This document shows, in pieces, positions 32,290-45,186 of a DNA stretch of 64,000 nucleotides. The translations under genes and the position numbers were made by a program. The stretch is from positions 1,054,001-1,118,000 of the forward strand of contig CM057062.1 in the NCBI GenBank assembly GCA_029945375.1. Reading direction: 5' to 3'. Under the pieces are notes generated by a model, which had not been told where the DNA came from, searched no databases, and saw only the letters and a program-made list of their open reading frames with translations. The stretch is from Agaricus subrufescens. Its lineage: Eukaryota; Basidiomycota; Agaricomycetes; Agaricales; Agaricaceae. The first letter of the stretch is position 1, and the number at the start of each line of letters is the position of its first letter.

Positions 32290-33167
32290 ATGGTCTTAAT
32301 CGTGTCGACCATATCGGTTGTGCAAGCGACTACCATTATCAATGCCATCATCACGTTCTTGCAGGTGACGCTCTCCGCCTCTCTCGTAGCTCACGGATAA
32401 CCCATCGGTCATCGGCTGTGCCTTACCTTTGGGGCGTACAAAGTCGAATCTCACTATTGGTGGCATCGATTTGTTGTGGGGTAGGGTTGATGACGAGTTC
32501 GAACATGATTCATCGATCTGGTCCACACGTTCCGACAGCTTTTATCCGCCAGCCGGAAGTATGGGTCAATTTGGGGCAATACTTTATCCAGGAACACCTC
32601 AGGCTACGCATACCGCCGCTTGGTCCATGGTATATGACCCTAACTTCATATTAAGTGATTTAGGAAAACTCTATAGCGGTGATTACGACTTTACAATGCT
32701 CAGGGCAAAGTTCGAGTCACTCGTCAAGAGTGATTCCTTTCTGGGCCCAGCTCAGATTCGTAACCATATGGAGCGACTTCATGGCGAATAATGTTCTTGG
32801 AACCATGACGACACCGACCATTGTAGTACGCCGCTATCAACCATCACTCGCTTATGATCTGCCTTACGCTATCCCTGGTTTCATCATCTTCATCATTTGG
32901 GCTCCATCAGTCCTCTTTACTCTCGCACTCCTTCTTGCACGCAAACTCCGCTTTTCCTACATAAACAATGTTCTCAACAGTACCTCATTGGGGCGTATCG
33001 TCACTGGTTCATCATTGCTTCGAGCAGAGTCCTCTCTGGCGGAAGACATCCATCTTCACGGCGCTGGAAAGGAAATTTCAAGTTCGAGTAGTGCTATGGG
33101 GAAGAACAAACTTGTGCTTTGTTTGGACCCTAAAGGCAAATACGAAAGTCTTCCACGTGAAGCTTAA
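32290..33167 (+). pseudogene. Internally deleted copy of the 702-aa membrane-protein family
   Basis: The first 30 codons (MVLIVSTISVVQATTIINAI) match the start of the 17753-19861 protein, then a TAA follows at 32398. Next the sequence jumps to the part matching residues about 460 onward of the intact protein: DLLWGRVDDEFEHD, SIWSTRSDSFYPPAG. Some 420 codons are missing. A one-base frameshift near 32765 separates the rest, which keeps FMANNVLGTM, the C-terminal membrane segment YAIPGFIIFIIWAPSVLF and NSTSLGRIVTGSSLLR. Deletion, early stop and frameshift together make it a pseudogene. Confidence 0.85.
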
Positions 33168-33832
33168 ATATACTATACATTTTCCCAAAAGTTGTAAATG
33201 AGGTATAGGTTATGAGCACTTTTTGCCCTGTACTTACCTAACACATCTACACCCAGAACAAATGTAGTCACAACAGCACAAATACACATATCAAATTCCC
33301 GCTACCGCCAGGTCTTTCACAACAGCGATTTTTCGAAAGGAGATTCGCAACAAGGGTATTCATCGCACATAAGGAGTTCGTCTACTCCCTCAGCATCAGC
33401 CAGTGGGTCAAGATCTTTTGTGCATGTTTCGGAGTAAACGTCTGAAAACTATTCGCAGGTTATTTCATCGCACTGCAGTGGCATTGAAAGCGTGATCCTG
33501 CCCGGTGGCGTCAGATGCTGGTCAGATGTCACATTTGACAGGCTGTGACATTCTAGATTTACATTTGATATTGATAGAGATTGATGGCAATGCGTTCCTG
33601 TTGGATTGTAAACAACCCTGCCCGCTGTCAAATGTGGGACAATGGAGATAGGCAGGTTCAAAGCAGGTTCCATTTTAATTTAGACACTCGGAGAGTCAGT
33701 GTCCACATGTCGCACTCCCTGAGGGTGACGGCACTCTTGTCCCAAGCTATTGTGGTGCACTTCTAGTGTAAATTTTCTTCAGTAAGTGTCCCGCACGGTT
33801 TTTGCTAGGTACCTGGTGCTAATGTTTAGATT
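33168..33832. other. Intergenic between two pseudogenes
   Basis: No gene is recognised in this 665-bp stretch. Confidence 0.45.
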
Positions 33833-36015
33833 ATGATCTATGTCGTCTCACAACTTTCTGTCGCCAAAGCGGCTACAATCATCAATGTTGCCATCACCTT
33901 CGTCCAGGTGACATTACCTGCGTCGCTTGTTCTGCTCGTGATACATTTAATGTCGAGAACTAACCAAGCTGTTGCATGGAGTTCACTTGGCCAAATACTT
34001 CATTCTTCTATATGGCCTAGGATCCTTCGCTCTGACTCAACGTCGAGTAAATCTGCCGGATTTCCGGTGCCCACCATTTCAAACTTAATCACCTTGTGTA
34101 CGGTGCTTGTCGCAGTTGCAGGCGTCATTCTTCCCCTAGGACTCCATGATGGCCCCCTGATTCCAGATCACCCCCAAATTGTAGACACCAACTACCTTCC
34201 GGATAACTCCCCCCTCGCTCTCGCCACCACCCCAAACCGATATAATTACCAATATGGGCGCCCATGTGGGCCGGATGGACTTCTTCCGTGCCCGAACCTC
34301 ACTGCTGGGTCGAATAACACGACGTATGTTGCTTCCACTGTCGAAATATTCAACAGTACTGCACAAGGACCTTTTACTTCACAATACCGTCGGTTCTATA
34401 CTGAAATACTCGGTAATAAAAGTCTATCCGGTAGTTCTGGTCGATTGGGTACCATCCAGTCCTTTCTTCAGCGAGACAGTATCTTTGCCGTCGAAGGCCT
34501 TATTGTCGATATGACCACGAATCACCCAGGCATCGGATTTTGGAACATCACAGTTCCGAAAGCCGCTAACGGCGGCGCTTGGTCACAAGACGTTCTATGG
34601 CTGAACCCCTTACCGAGTGTATAAACACAAACCTTACGATATCCTATGAACTAACGGAGAGCGGACCCGATGCAGTTCACGAAACATACAATCTGACCGA
34701 CCACGGAGGTTTTCATAATCTCACTCTCAACTTTCCCCCACTTAATCGTGACGGCCAAAACATCGACCTTGGTCAACACGCCTATAAGGGCGCGGTACTG
34801 AGTAATCTCATGGCTATGCTTTACCTGAACGCCACCCGCGAATCGTCCTTTGAGGGTAAGGACTACACGATCAAACACAATGTGGCGTCTGGTTCATCCC
34901 TTAGTGGGGTGACAATCGGACATATCACGCCGCTACCACTCAGTTACCTGAATGGCTCTATGGAAATCGGTTCTGAAACTTCCATTGCTTGTCAAGGCTT
35001 CGGGCAGGCCGATAACGCAAACGTATCCAACGTTCATGTATCTTGTGGTGCCTTCTTTGGCCCGCCTTTGCGTGCCGACGGGGAGATCCGAGGGACTTCA
35101 ATGAAGGATCTAGGTGGATGCAAGACATTCACGTATGTGCAAGCACTACACGAGCATCAATTCAAGCGATCACGTTCTCAGCTACTGATCTGACCAACCT
35201 CCAAAACGTTCAGATAAGCCGCAAACCCGCTGGCCAAATCGTACTTGGGGTATAGAGAAGGGAGATTATACCATCAGTTCTATTGACCTAGTATGGGGGA
35301 GGATCGACGATAAATACGAGAACAATTCGTCAATTTGGCCAGTACGCGGTGAACATCTTTATTTACCTGCTGGACAATCTACGTTCAGCGTGAATTTCTT
35401 TGCAGGGGTTCCGCATATGCCGCACATGCGAACGTGTGGATGCAAGTCTATTCACCAGTTGTCCAGGGCAATAATTTCCTGCTTGACTATCGCGGCACCT
35501 TCGACTATGCGATGCAGAGGAAGTACCAGATCATCGTCGAGCAGAATCCCATTTTCGGATATGCTAGCATCAGAAACATCATTTAGACAGACATGATGGT
35601 GAATAGCGTCGTTGGAACAGCGACGAACTCCACCGCCTTCTTCTCCACAAGCAGACCTTCGATGGAGTACAGGATGGAGTTCGCTATTCCTGGATTCATC
35701 CTACTAGCCATACGGATTCCTTCGTTCTTTCTTGTGTTCATTCTCATCGGAACGAGATCACTCAGGTTTGGATACATGAAGGAAGTCCTGAACCACACGT
35801 CGATAGGGAGGGTAGTTGTTGGAACATCATCATTGTGTAATGAAACCTCTCCAAATCAGCCAGAGTTGCTGATCCCGGTGGACTTCAGCGGTGATAAATC
35901 TGGCAATGGAAGGGATCTCTGCGCCTGTAACTTTGACGCGACTCCCGTAACACTTTTCTTAGACTCTAGTAGTGCTAACGAGACTATGTCCATGGAGTTT
36001 ACCCCCCTTCGTTAA
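33833..36015 (+). pseudogene. Near-full-length pseudogene of the 702-aa membrane-protein family
   Basis: Colinear with the intact gene over its whole length: MIYVVSQLSVAKAATIIN at the start, membrane segment LCTVLVAVAGVILPLGL, NLTDHGGFHNLTLNFPPLNR in the middle and VLNHTSIGRVVVGTSSL at the end. Lesions visible: loss of one base near 34604 (frame leaves after VLWLNP), a shift in the GGGG run near 35077, another in a G run near 35245, further disorder around 35390-35480, and a TAG at 35584-35586 where the intact copy has Trp (NIIWTD). Similarity in every frame between lesions shows recent decay. Confidence 0.85.
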
Positions 36016-38236
36016 TATCGTTATGTTACCTTTATCGTAGTAACAGTTTCAGTACCCTTTTTTAATGTGGTTAAACTCCCATTTCCTTTGTCGAACAACG
36101 AGGTTTGGCAGAAAGTTATTCACTTCACCTGAGTCCCGATTAACAGTGTAATACATATACAACGTCCAACACACATCGTTGTTCCAATTTGACAATCATG
36201 AAAGAAAAAACTCTCTCTCTCAAACAAATTTTATTCGGAATGATATTTCCGCTATTGGAAAATGACGGATCCACTACACTGGAGGCGCCGATTGAGGGAG
36301 AGCAGATCTGAGGGCTCGTTCGTTCTCGCCGAAAAGAGGAGAGAAATAATGAACAGTAGTGGAGCTGTGACGTGAGAATCCGATCTTTCGGTCGGTCGCA
36401 AAGGGCTATGTCGGAAAACTGAATTTAGCCTGATCAGGCTAGATCATGTTACGTTTGCCAGATTTAACCTGATCAGACACAATCATCCCTTAGAGTGATG
36501 ATCCAGTAGGATAAGGCTGCATGATCAGGGTGGATCAGACCCGGATAAGGCAAGGTCAGGCCATTCTCGGATCAGGCCAACGTTAGTTTTCCGACATATG
36601 GGGCATAGGGAATAGAACGAAGGAGATAGATGAGCAAGCGGAACGGAGAAATAGGGGCCTGCTCTTTAACCTTACTGCGCAGATACAATAAGGCAGAATT
36701 CGGAACTTCTTGTCTTAGAATGGAGGTGCAAACCAGAATAACTACGTCGCAACAATTGGGCATGCGGTCAATGCATGACATTGGGATTGATGTTGGAATC
36801 GATACTTTGTCCCTGCCAAGTTCAGACTAAATGGCTTGTGTTCTGTCGCGAAAATGTGAACGTTTCTGAAGAGTTAGTGATGATCCGGAAGAAGTAAGTG
36901 ATTTCCAGTAGAGTGGACACGTAGCCCGAGGCCGCAGGTAAAAACGTGTTAGACGTGCAGCAAGAAGCACTCTCGTGAGGGGGCGCTGGAAAACGTCATG
37001 AATGCTGTACAGGCCAAAAATATATCTCCTATCGTTGTTTCAAACAAACGATGGCGTTGAGTTATTATTGAGCACGGGTGAGTGTTAACTGCCAATTGCG
37101 ATCCAATGATCCCGAGAGGCACACGCACACATATTGGCCACACACGACTACCCTTGACCCAAACATATCAATTCATTGTCTTTACGCAGTGAGTATAGGG
37201 TACGCACCAAGCTGTGTTGATTATATTAATGCAATCTGAAGAAAATGGCAGAGAGAACGGCTCGCATCAATAGCCAATTTTGACGTTGAGGTTATCGCTG
37301 TAGCAGGCCACTAGATCATATACTACAATATCAGACTCCGAGATGGAAAGGAAGAAAGGCCTACACTACAACACGTGTTGGGGTTAAAGTTACCCGAGAT
37401 CTAATTGTAATTATATATAGCGTCATGGGCTCCTCAAATAGATAAACACACGAGACTCACAAAGCGATATTTAGAGCCGAACTCCATGCAGTGTTACTTG
37501 GTAGCCCGTAGCCTGGAACGGGTCCGTTTCGAGAGATGGAGGCCCATTAGTCTCGCCTGCATCGAACTCATCACCGGAGGGGGTGCGCTACTTCAAACAG
37601 TAACTCCATTATGAAGTCCTCGCGCCAAGAATAACTTGCTCCAGTTGCTCTCAGTAAAAGGCTAGAGTGATGCAATATGTACCCAGTCGAAAAAAAAAAC
37701 AAGCAAATCTCTCCTCATCCGACATGAGTGGAGCTTTAATGATTAGCTGAGGGTTCCTTACCTATCTGGTCGGACCACGCAAGCAGTACAATTGAGTCGC
37801 AATCCACATCGCCCGGAACAATCTGAAGTCGAAGTTGAGGAAGGCCTGGCATTAGGAACATCGCATGTGGGATAGGATGATACAAGGGAGTTGTTTCAGT
37901 AGAACAAATCTAACTAACGTCTCGATATAGGACCAGACAGGCATGCAAATAAATAGCGTCCCGAAGTGGTGGGTGGATAGTATCCTCTGACTATAGAGGA
38001 GGTAGAATGTTATCGAGGGGAAAATTTATTGTGTTAGGTAGATGTCCAAAACGATTAGTGTTAAGAAAATGACCATGACGTGAAATAATGCGAGGTTGGG
38101 TGAGAAATGCGGAGATAACTCGGGAATCGCCAGTCGTATCAAGTCGTTGATACGATTCGAAGATTGCGAGTGATTATTTGTTGAGCAACCACTAATCGAG
38201 ATTGGAGAGAAGCAGTAAATTGACTGTTATCATGCG
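36016..38236. other. Gene-poor region holding one MITE
   Basis: Apart from the 188-bp MITE at 36409-36596, no gene, RNA or repeat is recognised. Open frames are short and lack codon or domain signal. Confidence 0.5.
36409..36596. mobile_element. Small TA-flanked MITE
   Basis: TGTCGGAAAACT at 36409-36420 is inverted as AGTTTTCCGACA at 36585-36596, with TA directly outside both ends. The 188-bp body carries several GATCAGG/CCTGATC words in both directions, so it could fold on itself. There is no coding potential. Size, TIRs and TA duplication fit a MITE mobilised by a Tc1/mariner-type transposase. Confidence 0.7.
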
Positions 38237-39158
38237 TTATGTCGATTCGGAAGGAGATTTGCTGCCTGCTCGTGATGACGACCTGAATCTTTCGCTAGAA
38301 GGGGAAGGCGAAGAAAAGGTGAAGGCAGCGTATATTTGCTTCCGCTCCGGAGTAGAAAATTTACGGCTTTCCACTGTGTCCGCAAATGAAGAGCAAGCAG
38401 TAGATGTAGAAGGCAGAGAAGTGAGTGTTTGTGACGAAGAAAAGAAGTCACGGAGATCCGGCTCTGCAGAGGCATCCTACGACGTAATGCGAAGTGAGTA
38501 ATATTTAGAAAACGAACAGGGGGATTATTCCTACCTTGCGGAACTTGACTTTGCCTTGTGGGGTGGTGGCAGCATCGCCGGCGAGCTCAATGACTTCATA
38601 AGCCTGCGACACGTCAGCCAAAGGCCGGACCGTCAGGTCATAGCACCGCGAATCGATCGAGGCTTGCGTGTCATCCTCAGCTTTTGGACCATTCCCATTA
38701 AGCTCTTCGTTTACAGGAGGTAGTTCAGGCACCTTTCGCGTCGATCGTTTGTTAGTGGACTTCCGCGATGTCCCGCTATTTTTACTGCTTTTTTTCATGG
38801 AAAGTTTCGATTTGAGGGCCTCAGAGGGCACTTTACGCTTCTTGGGAGAGGTGGACGTCACGGGATTCATCGTCTTTGTTGATTTCACTTTTTTGATAGT
38901 GAGAGGAGCGGATGGCTTCACTGCCAGTACATTTGTCTTGCGCTTTTTCGACGTGGTGGATGCCGTACGTTGACCAGTGGCTGGATGAAAGTTTTCCTTA
39001 TCAACTGGTGCGGCATCTTTAGAAGTCGATGAATGGGAAGCCATATTATTGAGACGGGCTGATGATCGCGTAGCCATGACGCCAGAAGTGACTACCTTGG
39101 CTTTTGGAGCCTCGGCAGGAGTTGCATCCTGAAAGACGGTGAAATTGCGAGAGGCCAT
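38237..39158 (-). CDS. Basic Ser/Lys-rich nuclear protein with KEN box and SV40-like NLS, 287 aa
   Basis: Not assigned to a family. Two exons: 39158-38535 and 38476-38237; the junction joins KVKFRK to DASAEPD in phase. Near the N-terminus is MATRSSARLNN, then DKENFHP, which contains a KEN sequence, the degradation signal read by the anaphase-promoting complex in many cell-cycle proteins. Further on are KKRKT and SPKKRKVP, the latter containing the classical monopartite nuclear import signal. A more ordered block RCYDLTVRPLADVSQAYEVI follows, and the C-terminus has TPERKQIYAAF. This composition suggests a nuclear, possibly cell-cycle-degraded factor (inference). A securin-like or transcription-corepressor identity is conceivable but not supported by a diagnostic domain. 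Confidence 0.65.
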
Positions 39159-41526
39159 GTCGAGGGCGTCCGGGTTCGCAGGAAAGCCGATAAAAAGGTA
39201 AAATAATGTGAGGAAAAATTAGAGGTATAAGTCAAACAGCTGTGTTGAAGGTTGAGCGCTGTGATGAACGTTGGAAACAAGAAACAAGTTCAACAATACT
39301 CGATGTTGACAGGAGCAGCCCGTCACGGTAGTCACGTGGCTCCGAGCTAATCACGACGTTTGTCGGCTTCGCCCGGCGCCGATTGAAGGTTCCTCATTTT
39401 CTGCCCAGTCTAGTGCAAGCATAAGAGGCTTCCCCCATCACATCGGATACCTAAAAATCAGGTCAAGCAAAAGGGATATAAGTATGAGCTGCCGATACCA
39501 AGACCGTGTATATTTACCTAAACAGGACTCACTACATCCCTGTCACAAACACAGGGGAAAATCAGAATGCTCCAGAGAAGGCTCGGTAAATGCCCAAATT
39601 TGTTTGGGGCATGCGGTGTGATGCATGTTCAAGGGACCAAATAATCTATCGCCTTGTTCAGTGCTTCAATAAGCCGGGCCGGATACATTTCAAAACATTA
39701 TGTTACTGTTGGCGTGAAGGCGTGTTTCCTGGGGATACAGTGTATTCGGCGGCGCAAATCTAGATTCAACCAATCCTACCGACTACTTGATTTAGTCTTC
39801 TGACTCACACTGATTGAAGGTAACCGTGCGTTCTTGTTCAAAGATCCTGATTCCAACGGGACCAAGACGACACTGGATATGCTTGACCTCTTTCAACGTC
39901 ACTGATCACAATAACCGGGGGAGTGATCTCGTGGTTTGATTCCTAAAGCAGAGCGGTCGTCGAAGGTTGCAAGTTCACCCTGACAGACTACCCATGAATG
40001 GTGTAACATACAAGTAATTGAGCGTATTCACATTACTTCCAAGCAACCATGGATGAACACATGTCTTATTTCAGTGATATGTTTTTAGATTTCAAACATC
40101 ATTCAGGCTTGATCACGACGTTGCGGCCCGTCATGATCCGCCCGTGGCGGGTAGGCGATCATCTTCCATCAACAAGACAATTGTTGTTGACCAGTGCACA
40201 CACTTTTGCTAGCCTTAATCAAACCAACGTCTCCAAGCTTGGTTTCGCAATTGTGTGTGTGCTATGATGGCTCTGACTATGCCAAATTCCATTTAGAAAT
40301 TGTGTGCCTCATGTTTTACACCTGCTAATATTCTACTTAAGCGCGGAAAGCGTTGTCAACACTGCCTTCGGGTTCAGTGTGGCACTCGTGTTCCTTGCGA
40401 AACCCGAGTAGCTTTAAAGCCGAAAGTCATGCTCTCGGATAGTCCCCAAATCTACACTTCTGGGAGGATATCATCACACTTGGAGCTTGAAGGAGATTGA
40501 AATAATTTTCTTCCGTCTCCCGCAATTTCAAGCCACATTAAGGTGACGGAATCAGCAGCAGCTAGTCTTGAGGGGCACTGGACGGCGTTCTGTGGAGAAA
40601 TTACCTCTCCGCAACAACATTGTAACTTTAAGCATCATCGCCCCTAATCATAAGTCAGCTCAAAGATCTGATCAACTTATGTTTACCCATCAAGATCCAT
40701 ATAAAATTTTACGAAGAACTTCCAAGCAGTTCACAGCGGCCGTGTTATGGACATATTATATGGAATGCTCACTCATCGCTCTGGTCTGATTCTCTGCCTC
40801 CGGACTTCCTTCTATCCGAACCTTATATAGCAAAGGAGAGAATCAACTTTGTTTACTCCCGGATCAGCCACTCCAGCTCCGGTTTTATCCCCTCTCTCGT
40901 CATTCAATTGTATGAATGGGACATATCGAACAGTACGCCTCGCTTATGCGATTAGGTTGAAAGAAGTTCTCTGCCCCAACCGCTTCACTGTCAGGAGTAG
41001 ACGGTCAGCTGCGGAGAGTTTGATTGCTTTAACTTGGCTATAACCCTACATTTAAGTTGCCGGGATACGTTGGGAAGTATCCCCTTTTGAACAACTGATT
41101 ACGAGAGCCCCGCGTGTGAGATGGGAACGTAGTCCGAACAAGCTGCTCGGTAAGTTTTCTATATTTGTCTCAAGTCGTCTGTGTGCAGTTCCTCTGCCAT
41201 AACTCACCGCTGACTCCCAGTTTCAACATGTATACAATCCAAAACGAGTTAAAACACTTGCGGACCACCTGCGGGATGTTGCAGGTCGTTGCAAACTCCT
41301 TGGTCACAACATTCTAATTTCACCTTCTCGCCTCGTGTTCAACACGCACACCAGGGGCGCTGATCACGCTTGCCATTGACTCGGCTCGAACATTCTTGAC
41401 TTCTCTTGCTTTATAAACGCCTGTCTACCCTCGCTCTGACTCCCACAAGTCCCCCTCCCCGCCGTTGGCACTGGTGCTCACGCCCTCTTCTCTTACTATT
41501 TCTTCTTTTTCTTTACGTTAATCGTC
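39159..41526. other. Long intergenic region with TATA-like box before the kinase
   Basis: No gene is recognised over about 2.4 kb; frames are short. TATAAA at 41412-41417 lies 110 nt before the kinase ATG and is a plausible promoter element. Confidence 0.45.
41412..41417 (+). promoter_or_regulatory. TATA-like box of the kinase gene
   Basis: TATAAA about 110 nt upstream of the ATG at 41527, followed by a pyrimidine-rich leader. Confidence 0.4.
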
Positions 41527-44272
41527 ATGTCTTCCAAGTGCCACTTCCAACTTTCGCCAGTTCATCCACCTATCGGGACGGTTATTGACGGGGGCTCCCT
41601 CCAGCTCGTGGAGGTCTTGGGTGTCGGTGGTTACGGTGTAGTCTATCGCGCAGTCGAAGCTCGTCCGACTTCTATGGCGCCGAAGTCTTATGCGGTCAAG
41701 TGCTTGGTTGCCCCACCAGTTCAAAACCCTCGGTCTCGGCAAGTCCACATCCGTGAAATCACACTTCACCAGCTTGCTTCGAGGCACCCAGGAGTCGTTA
41801 CCCTTCACCGTGTAGTGGAGAGCCATAATCTCACCTACATAATCATGGATTACGCCCCAGACCATGATCTCTTTACCCAAATTCTCCACAGCTGTCGTTA
41901 TCTTGGTGATGACACTCTCATCAAGCACGTGTTCTTGCAGCTGCTTGACGCAGTTGAATATTGCCACTCGCTCGGTATCTATCATCGTGACCTCAAGCCT
42001 GAGAACATCCTCTGTTATGAAGACGGGCTTCGGATCGCTATCACTGACTTCGGGCTGGCTACGACTGAGAAGACGAGTGACGAGTTCCGCACCGGAAGCG
42101 TGTTTCACATGAGTCCAGGTGAGTTCTCGTCTCATACCCTCTCTTTCGTTACACGTGCTGATTGATGTTGGCGCCTTTTCCCCTACGTCAGAGTGCCAGG
42201 GTTCCAATTTCGGGCATCAAGGGAACTATTCTCCTATGCATAACGACATTTGGTCTCTGGGCATCATCCTTTTGAACCTTGCTACGGGCCGCAATCCATG
42301 GAAGTCGGCGACTGCTGATGACCCCACATTCCAAGCTTACATTCGCGGCCCCAACACCTTCCTCCCGAGCGTCCTTCCTATTTCCTCCGAAGTCAACAAA
42401 ATTCTCGTCGGCATGCTCGACATTGATTATAGGCGCCGCACCCCGCTTCGTGAGGTACGACGAGCAATCAGGGACGTTACCTCATTCTATTCCGAAGGTG
42501 TTATCTTCGAGGGCAGTATGGCTCGTTGCCCCTGGGAGTCTGGAATGGATATCGACAGCGATTCTTCCGAAGAATCAGACCCTCTTCCCCGTTCTCCTGC
42601 TCCTGAACCCGAGGTGGCCATCTCGCGTTGGAGTAAGGACACTACTTCTGATATTGTCTTCGCCCACCCAGGTCAACCACTTTGTATTGAAGAATCCACC
42701 TTTGATTGTACCAATCGCTCATCTTGCGGTGCGACATGGGCCTATGAATCTACTATTTCTTCTACATCTTCTACGTCTTCCTCCGATTCAGAGCTAGGTC
42801 TCGACAATTCGGATATGTTCGATGGATCTCGAACGCCTTCTGAAACTTCTATTCAGTCTCCTACATCCTCGTTTCCTACTACGCCGAATAGCGCTGAAGT
42901 CGCCTTCGGTTCCAAAGCTGCCATGCCGAATCGTAAACCCCTTACTATCAACACCAACATTCCTCGGCCACGTTTCTATGATCACGTTGCAAGTGTCAAC
43001 GATAATAGCTTCTCCGAAGAGTCAGCAATTATGCAGACCGCTATTGAATATGATCCGTACTCGTCGATGTTTTATTTAACGAGCGCCATCTCGGAAAGCA
43101 AAGTCATTGCGCTACCCGCATCTGCTGTCACCACGACCGCCGTCGCGGAGGACAAGGAGATGATCTCCCCTTCAGCTTGGCAGGCCTCGCAGGATATTTC
43201 GTCTCCTTCTATTTATTCTAGATCATCATCACGTACATCATCATCGCCGTCAATCATGTCCCCACGTTCGATTCTTCCTCGTCATTTCCGCACTGGAATG
43301 CTCAGCCCTTCTGTTTTTCTACGATCCAATTCGCCCTCGCCAGAGCCGAATTGGTTACCTTTGCGAGTTCAACCTCGGCCAGTTCCTACGGTAACAGATT
43401 CTTATTTCTCGGAACAAAGTCAGCATCTCTCCCCTGTTTATGACACAATTGCGATGACCGACGCCTTATCCTCACCTTCCCCTATGTCACCTTCAAGGCA
43501 GCCGCACGTCTTCTTCCCCGAGCCTCCGACACATATCCCCACCCCGAATCGACACGACAAACCTCAACTTATCGAAGGAGGCGGATCAAATAGTGGAGGA
43601 GCAACTAGGACAAAATCCAAACTCAATGGCTTATTCGGGCTCAAATTCTTTCCTCGCACACCATCGCCCGCGCGACAGCAAACTCGCGCCGTGCACGAAC
43701 AAACACGATCTCCTTCGGCCAAAATCAGTTCTATCGACGATACCGTCCCCAACATCCCAGTCACAAGCACTGAAAACGCTACCGAGTCTAGCTCAGGGCT
43801 CACGTTTGGGGGTTTTACTTTCGAACCCCTTCGGCAAGCTCCTTCGTCTCCCCGTCCCGAGGCGAACAGTAAGCCCGGTCGATCGCTCATTACGCGTAAT
43901 AAGAAGCTTGCTCAGGCGGTTGATGCCGAAGAGACCGAAGGTGAAGGTTCAGGACCGAGACGGAGAGAAACGAAACAGCGTCGCGAATCAATTTGGTTTG
44001 GAACGTGGGAGGCAGGTCGTCGACTCAGGGATCGGGAAGCCGAATCGTTTACATCACAGAACGTCCCCTTTGGAACTCCCACCCATCTTTCTGGAACAGA
44101 TGGTGTGACGCAGAAGCAGCCACACCCGGAAAATCCTACTTCTTCGCCGTCCTCAGGTAGACAGAGCCGGTTTTCTGTCGGTAGGCGGAATCGTCGCGAG
44201 CAGAGGTCGCGATCGCCGCGACATTGGTTTATGCCAGGACGACTCTTTGCGTCAGCCGGTGCTGCCTCATGA
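41527..44272 (+). CDS. Ran1/Vhs1/Sks1-like Ser/Thr protein kinase with long disordered tail, 890 aa
   Basis: Protein kinase. Exons 41527-42118 and 42192-44272; the single 73-nt intron falls inside the APE motif (SP-E). Motifs: glycine loop GVGGYGVVY (32-40), catalytic Lys in YAVKCL (58), HRDLKPEN (Asp 155), DFG (Asp 174), SPE (197-199) and DIWSLGIILLNLATGRNPW. The overall pattern (LSPVHPPIGTVIDGG start, IREITLHQLASRHPGVV, the extended loop QGSNFGHQGNYSP) resembles the fungal Ran1/Pat1-Vhs1-Sks1 group, which acts in nutrient and meiosis signalling. From about residue 320 to 890 the protein is Ser/Thr/Pro-rich with many SP/TP sites and a basic C-terminus, so it is probably itself phosphorylated. 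Kinase activity looks intact. Confidence 0.85.
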
Positions 44273-45186
44273 TCTTTCTTGGTAAACAAAAAATTAAATT
44301 TTTCTTTATTCTTCATCTTCGTTCTTATCTCCTTCACGATTTTACGAACGTCTATGCATCATGACCGACATATCAAGCTCATAGAGTGGCATTATTTTTC
44401 TTTTTTTTTTTCACCGTTTTGCATATTACTATCATACATAAATAGGATCAACTCGCTCAATTCATCGCATATCACAAGCATCATGACACTCTCACCCCGC
44501 CACACATGTAATCGCGTCGGAGTCGTCGTTACATCGTTCTGACTATTGTTTGTAACGCATGTACTTATGTAAAACACATATGTAACGTATGCCACTCCTA
44601 TAGTCAACAATCCAAATGGAATAATACGTGGAATCGAAACCAGTGTGATAGAGAGACGGTTTGAAACTGTACTTGAGCTCCGGAGCTTCTAAAGTGTCAG
44701 TGGCCGTTGAATGTCCGTCTTCGAAAGGGAGCAGGTTCTCTTACTCATGTCTCCGAGGATTCGCTTCTCGCCCCGATAGAAAACACCAAAGGAACAGTGG
44801 GTAGTATTGAAAAGCTATTTTCAATGCTAGGTGGCACAGAGATTTCCATCGATGATCGACACGGAAGAAACTCGGCAGTGAAACATTCATTCGAGTGCCT
44901 GCGTTCACGGTCTAGCTAAGGTCCAGATTTCCTAACGTTGTTTCTGTTACTCCCCCGTGAATGCACATACCCGCGAATATGATCAAGCTCGTGAATGTTC
45001 TTTAGAATGCCCAATCTGTATGACAGTGTTCTTGGATTACTTCATTAATACGCGGACTCTTCGCTAAGAGCAGATCAATACCAAATGAGTGGCGACGATG
45101 TCATCGTTCGTTAAAATAAGCGGCCTGCCTTTGACCTCATGCTTACGGACAGGGGAGCAGATAAAATAAATGAGCAAGCGAAAAAA
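44273..45186. other. Intergenic
   Basis: The 3' UTR region of the kinase and following sequence; nothing recognised. Confidence 0.45.

Noticed and set aside
43564..44337. Antisense and alternate-frame ORFs in the kinase tail
   Set aside because: They shadow the Ser/Pro-rich coding region.
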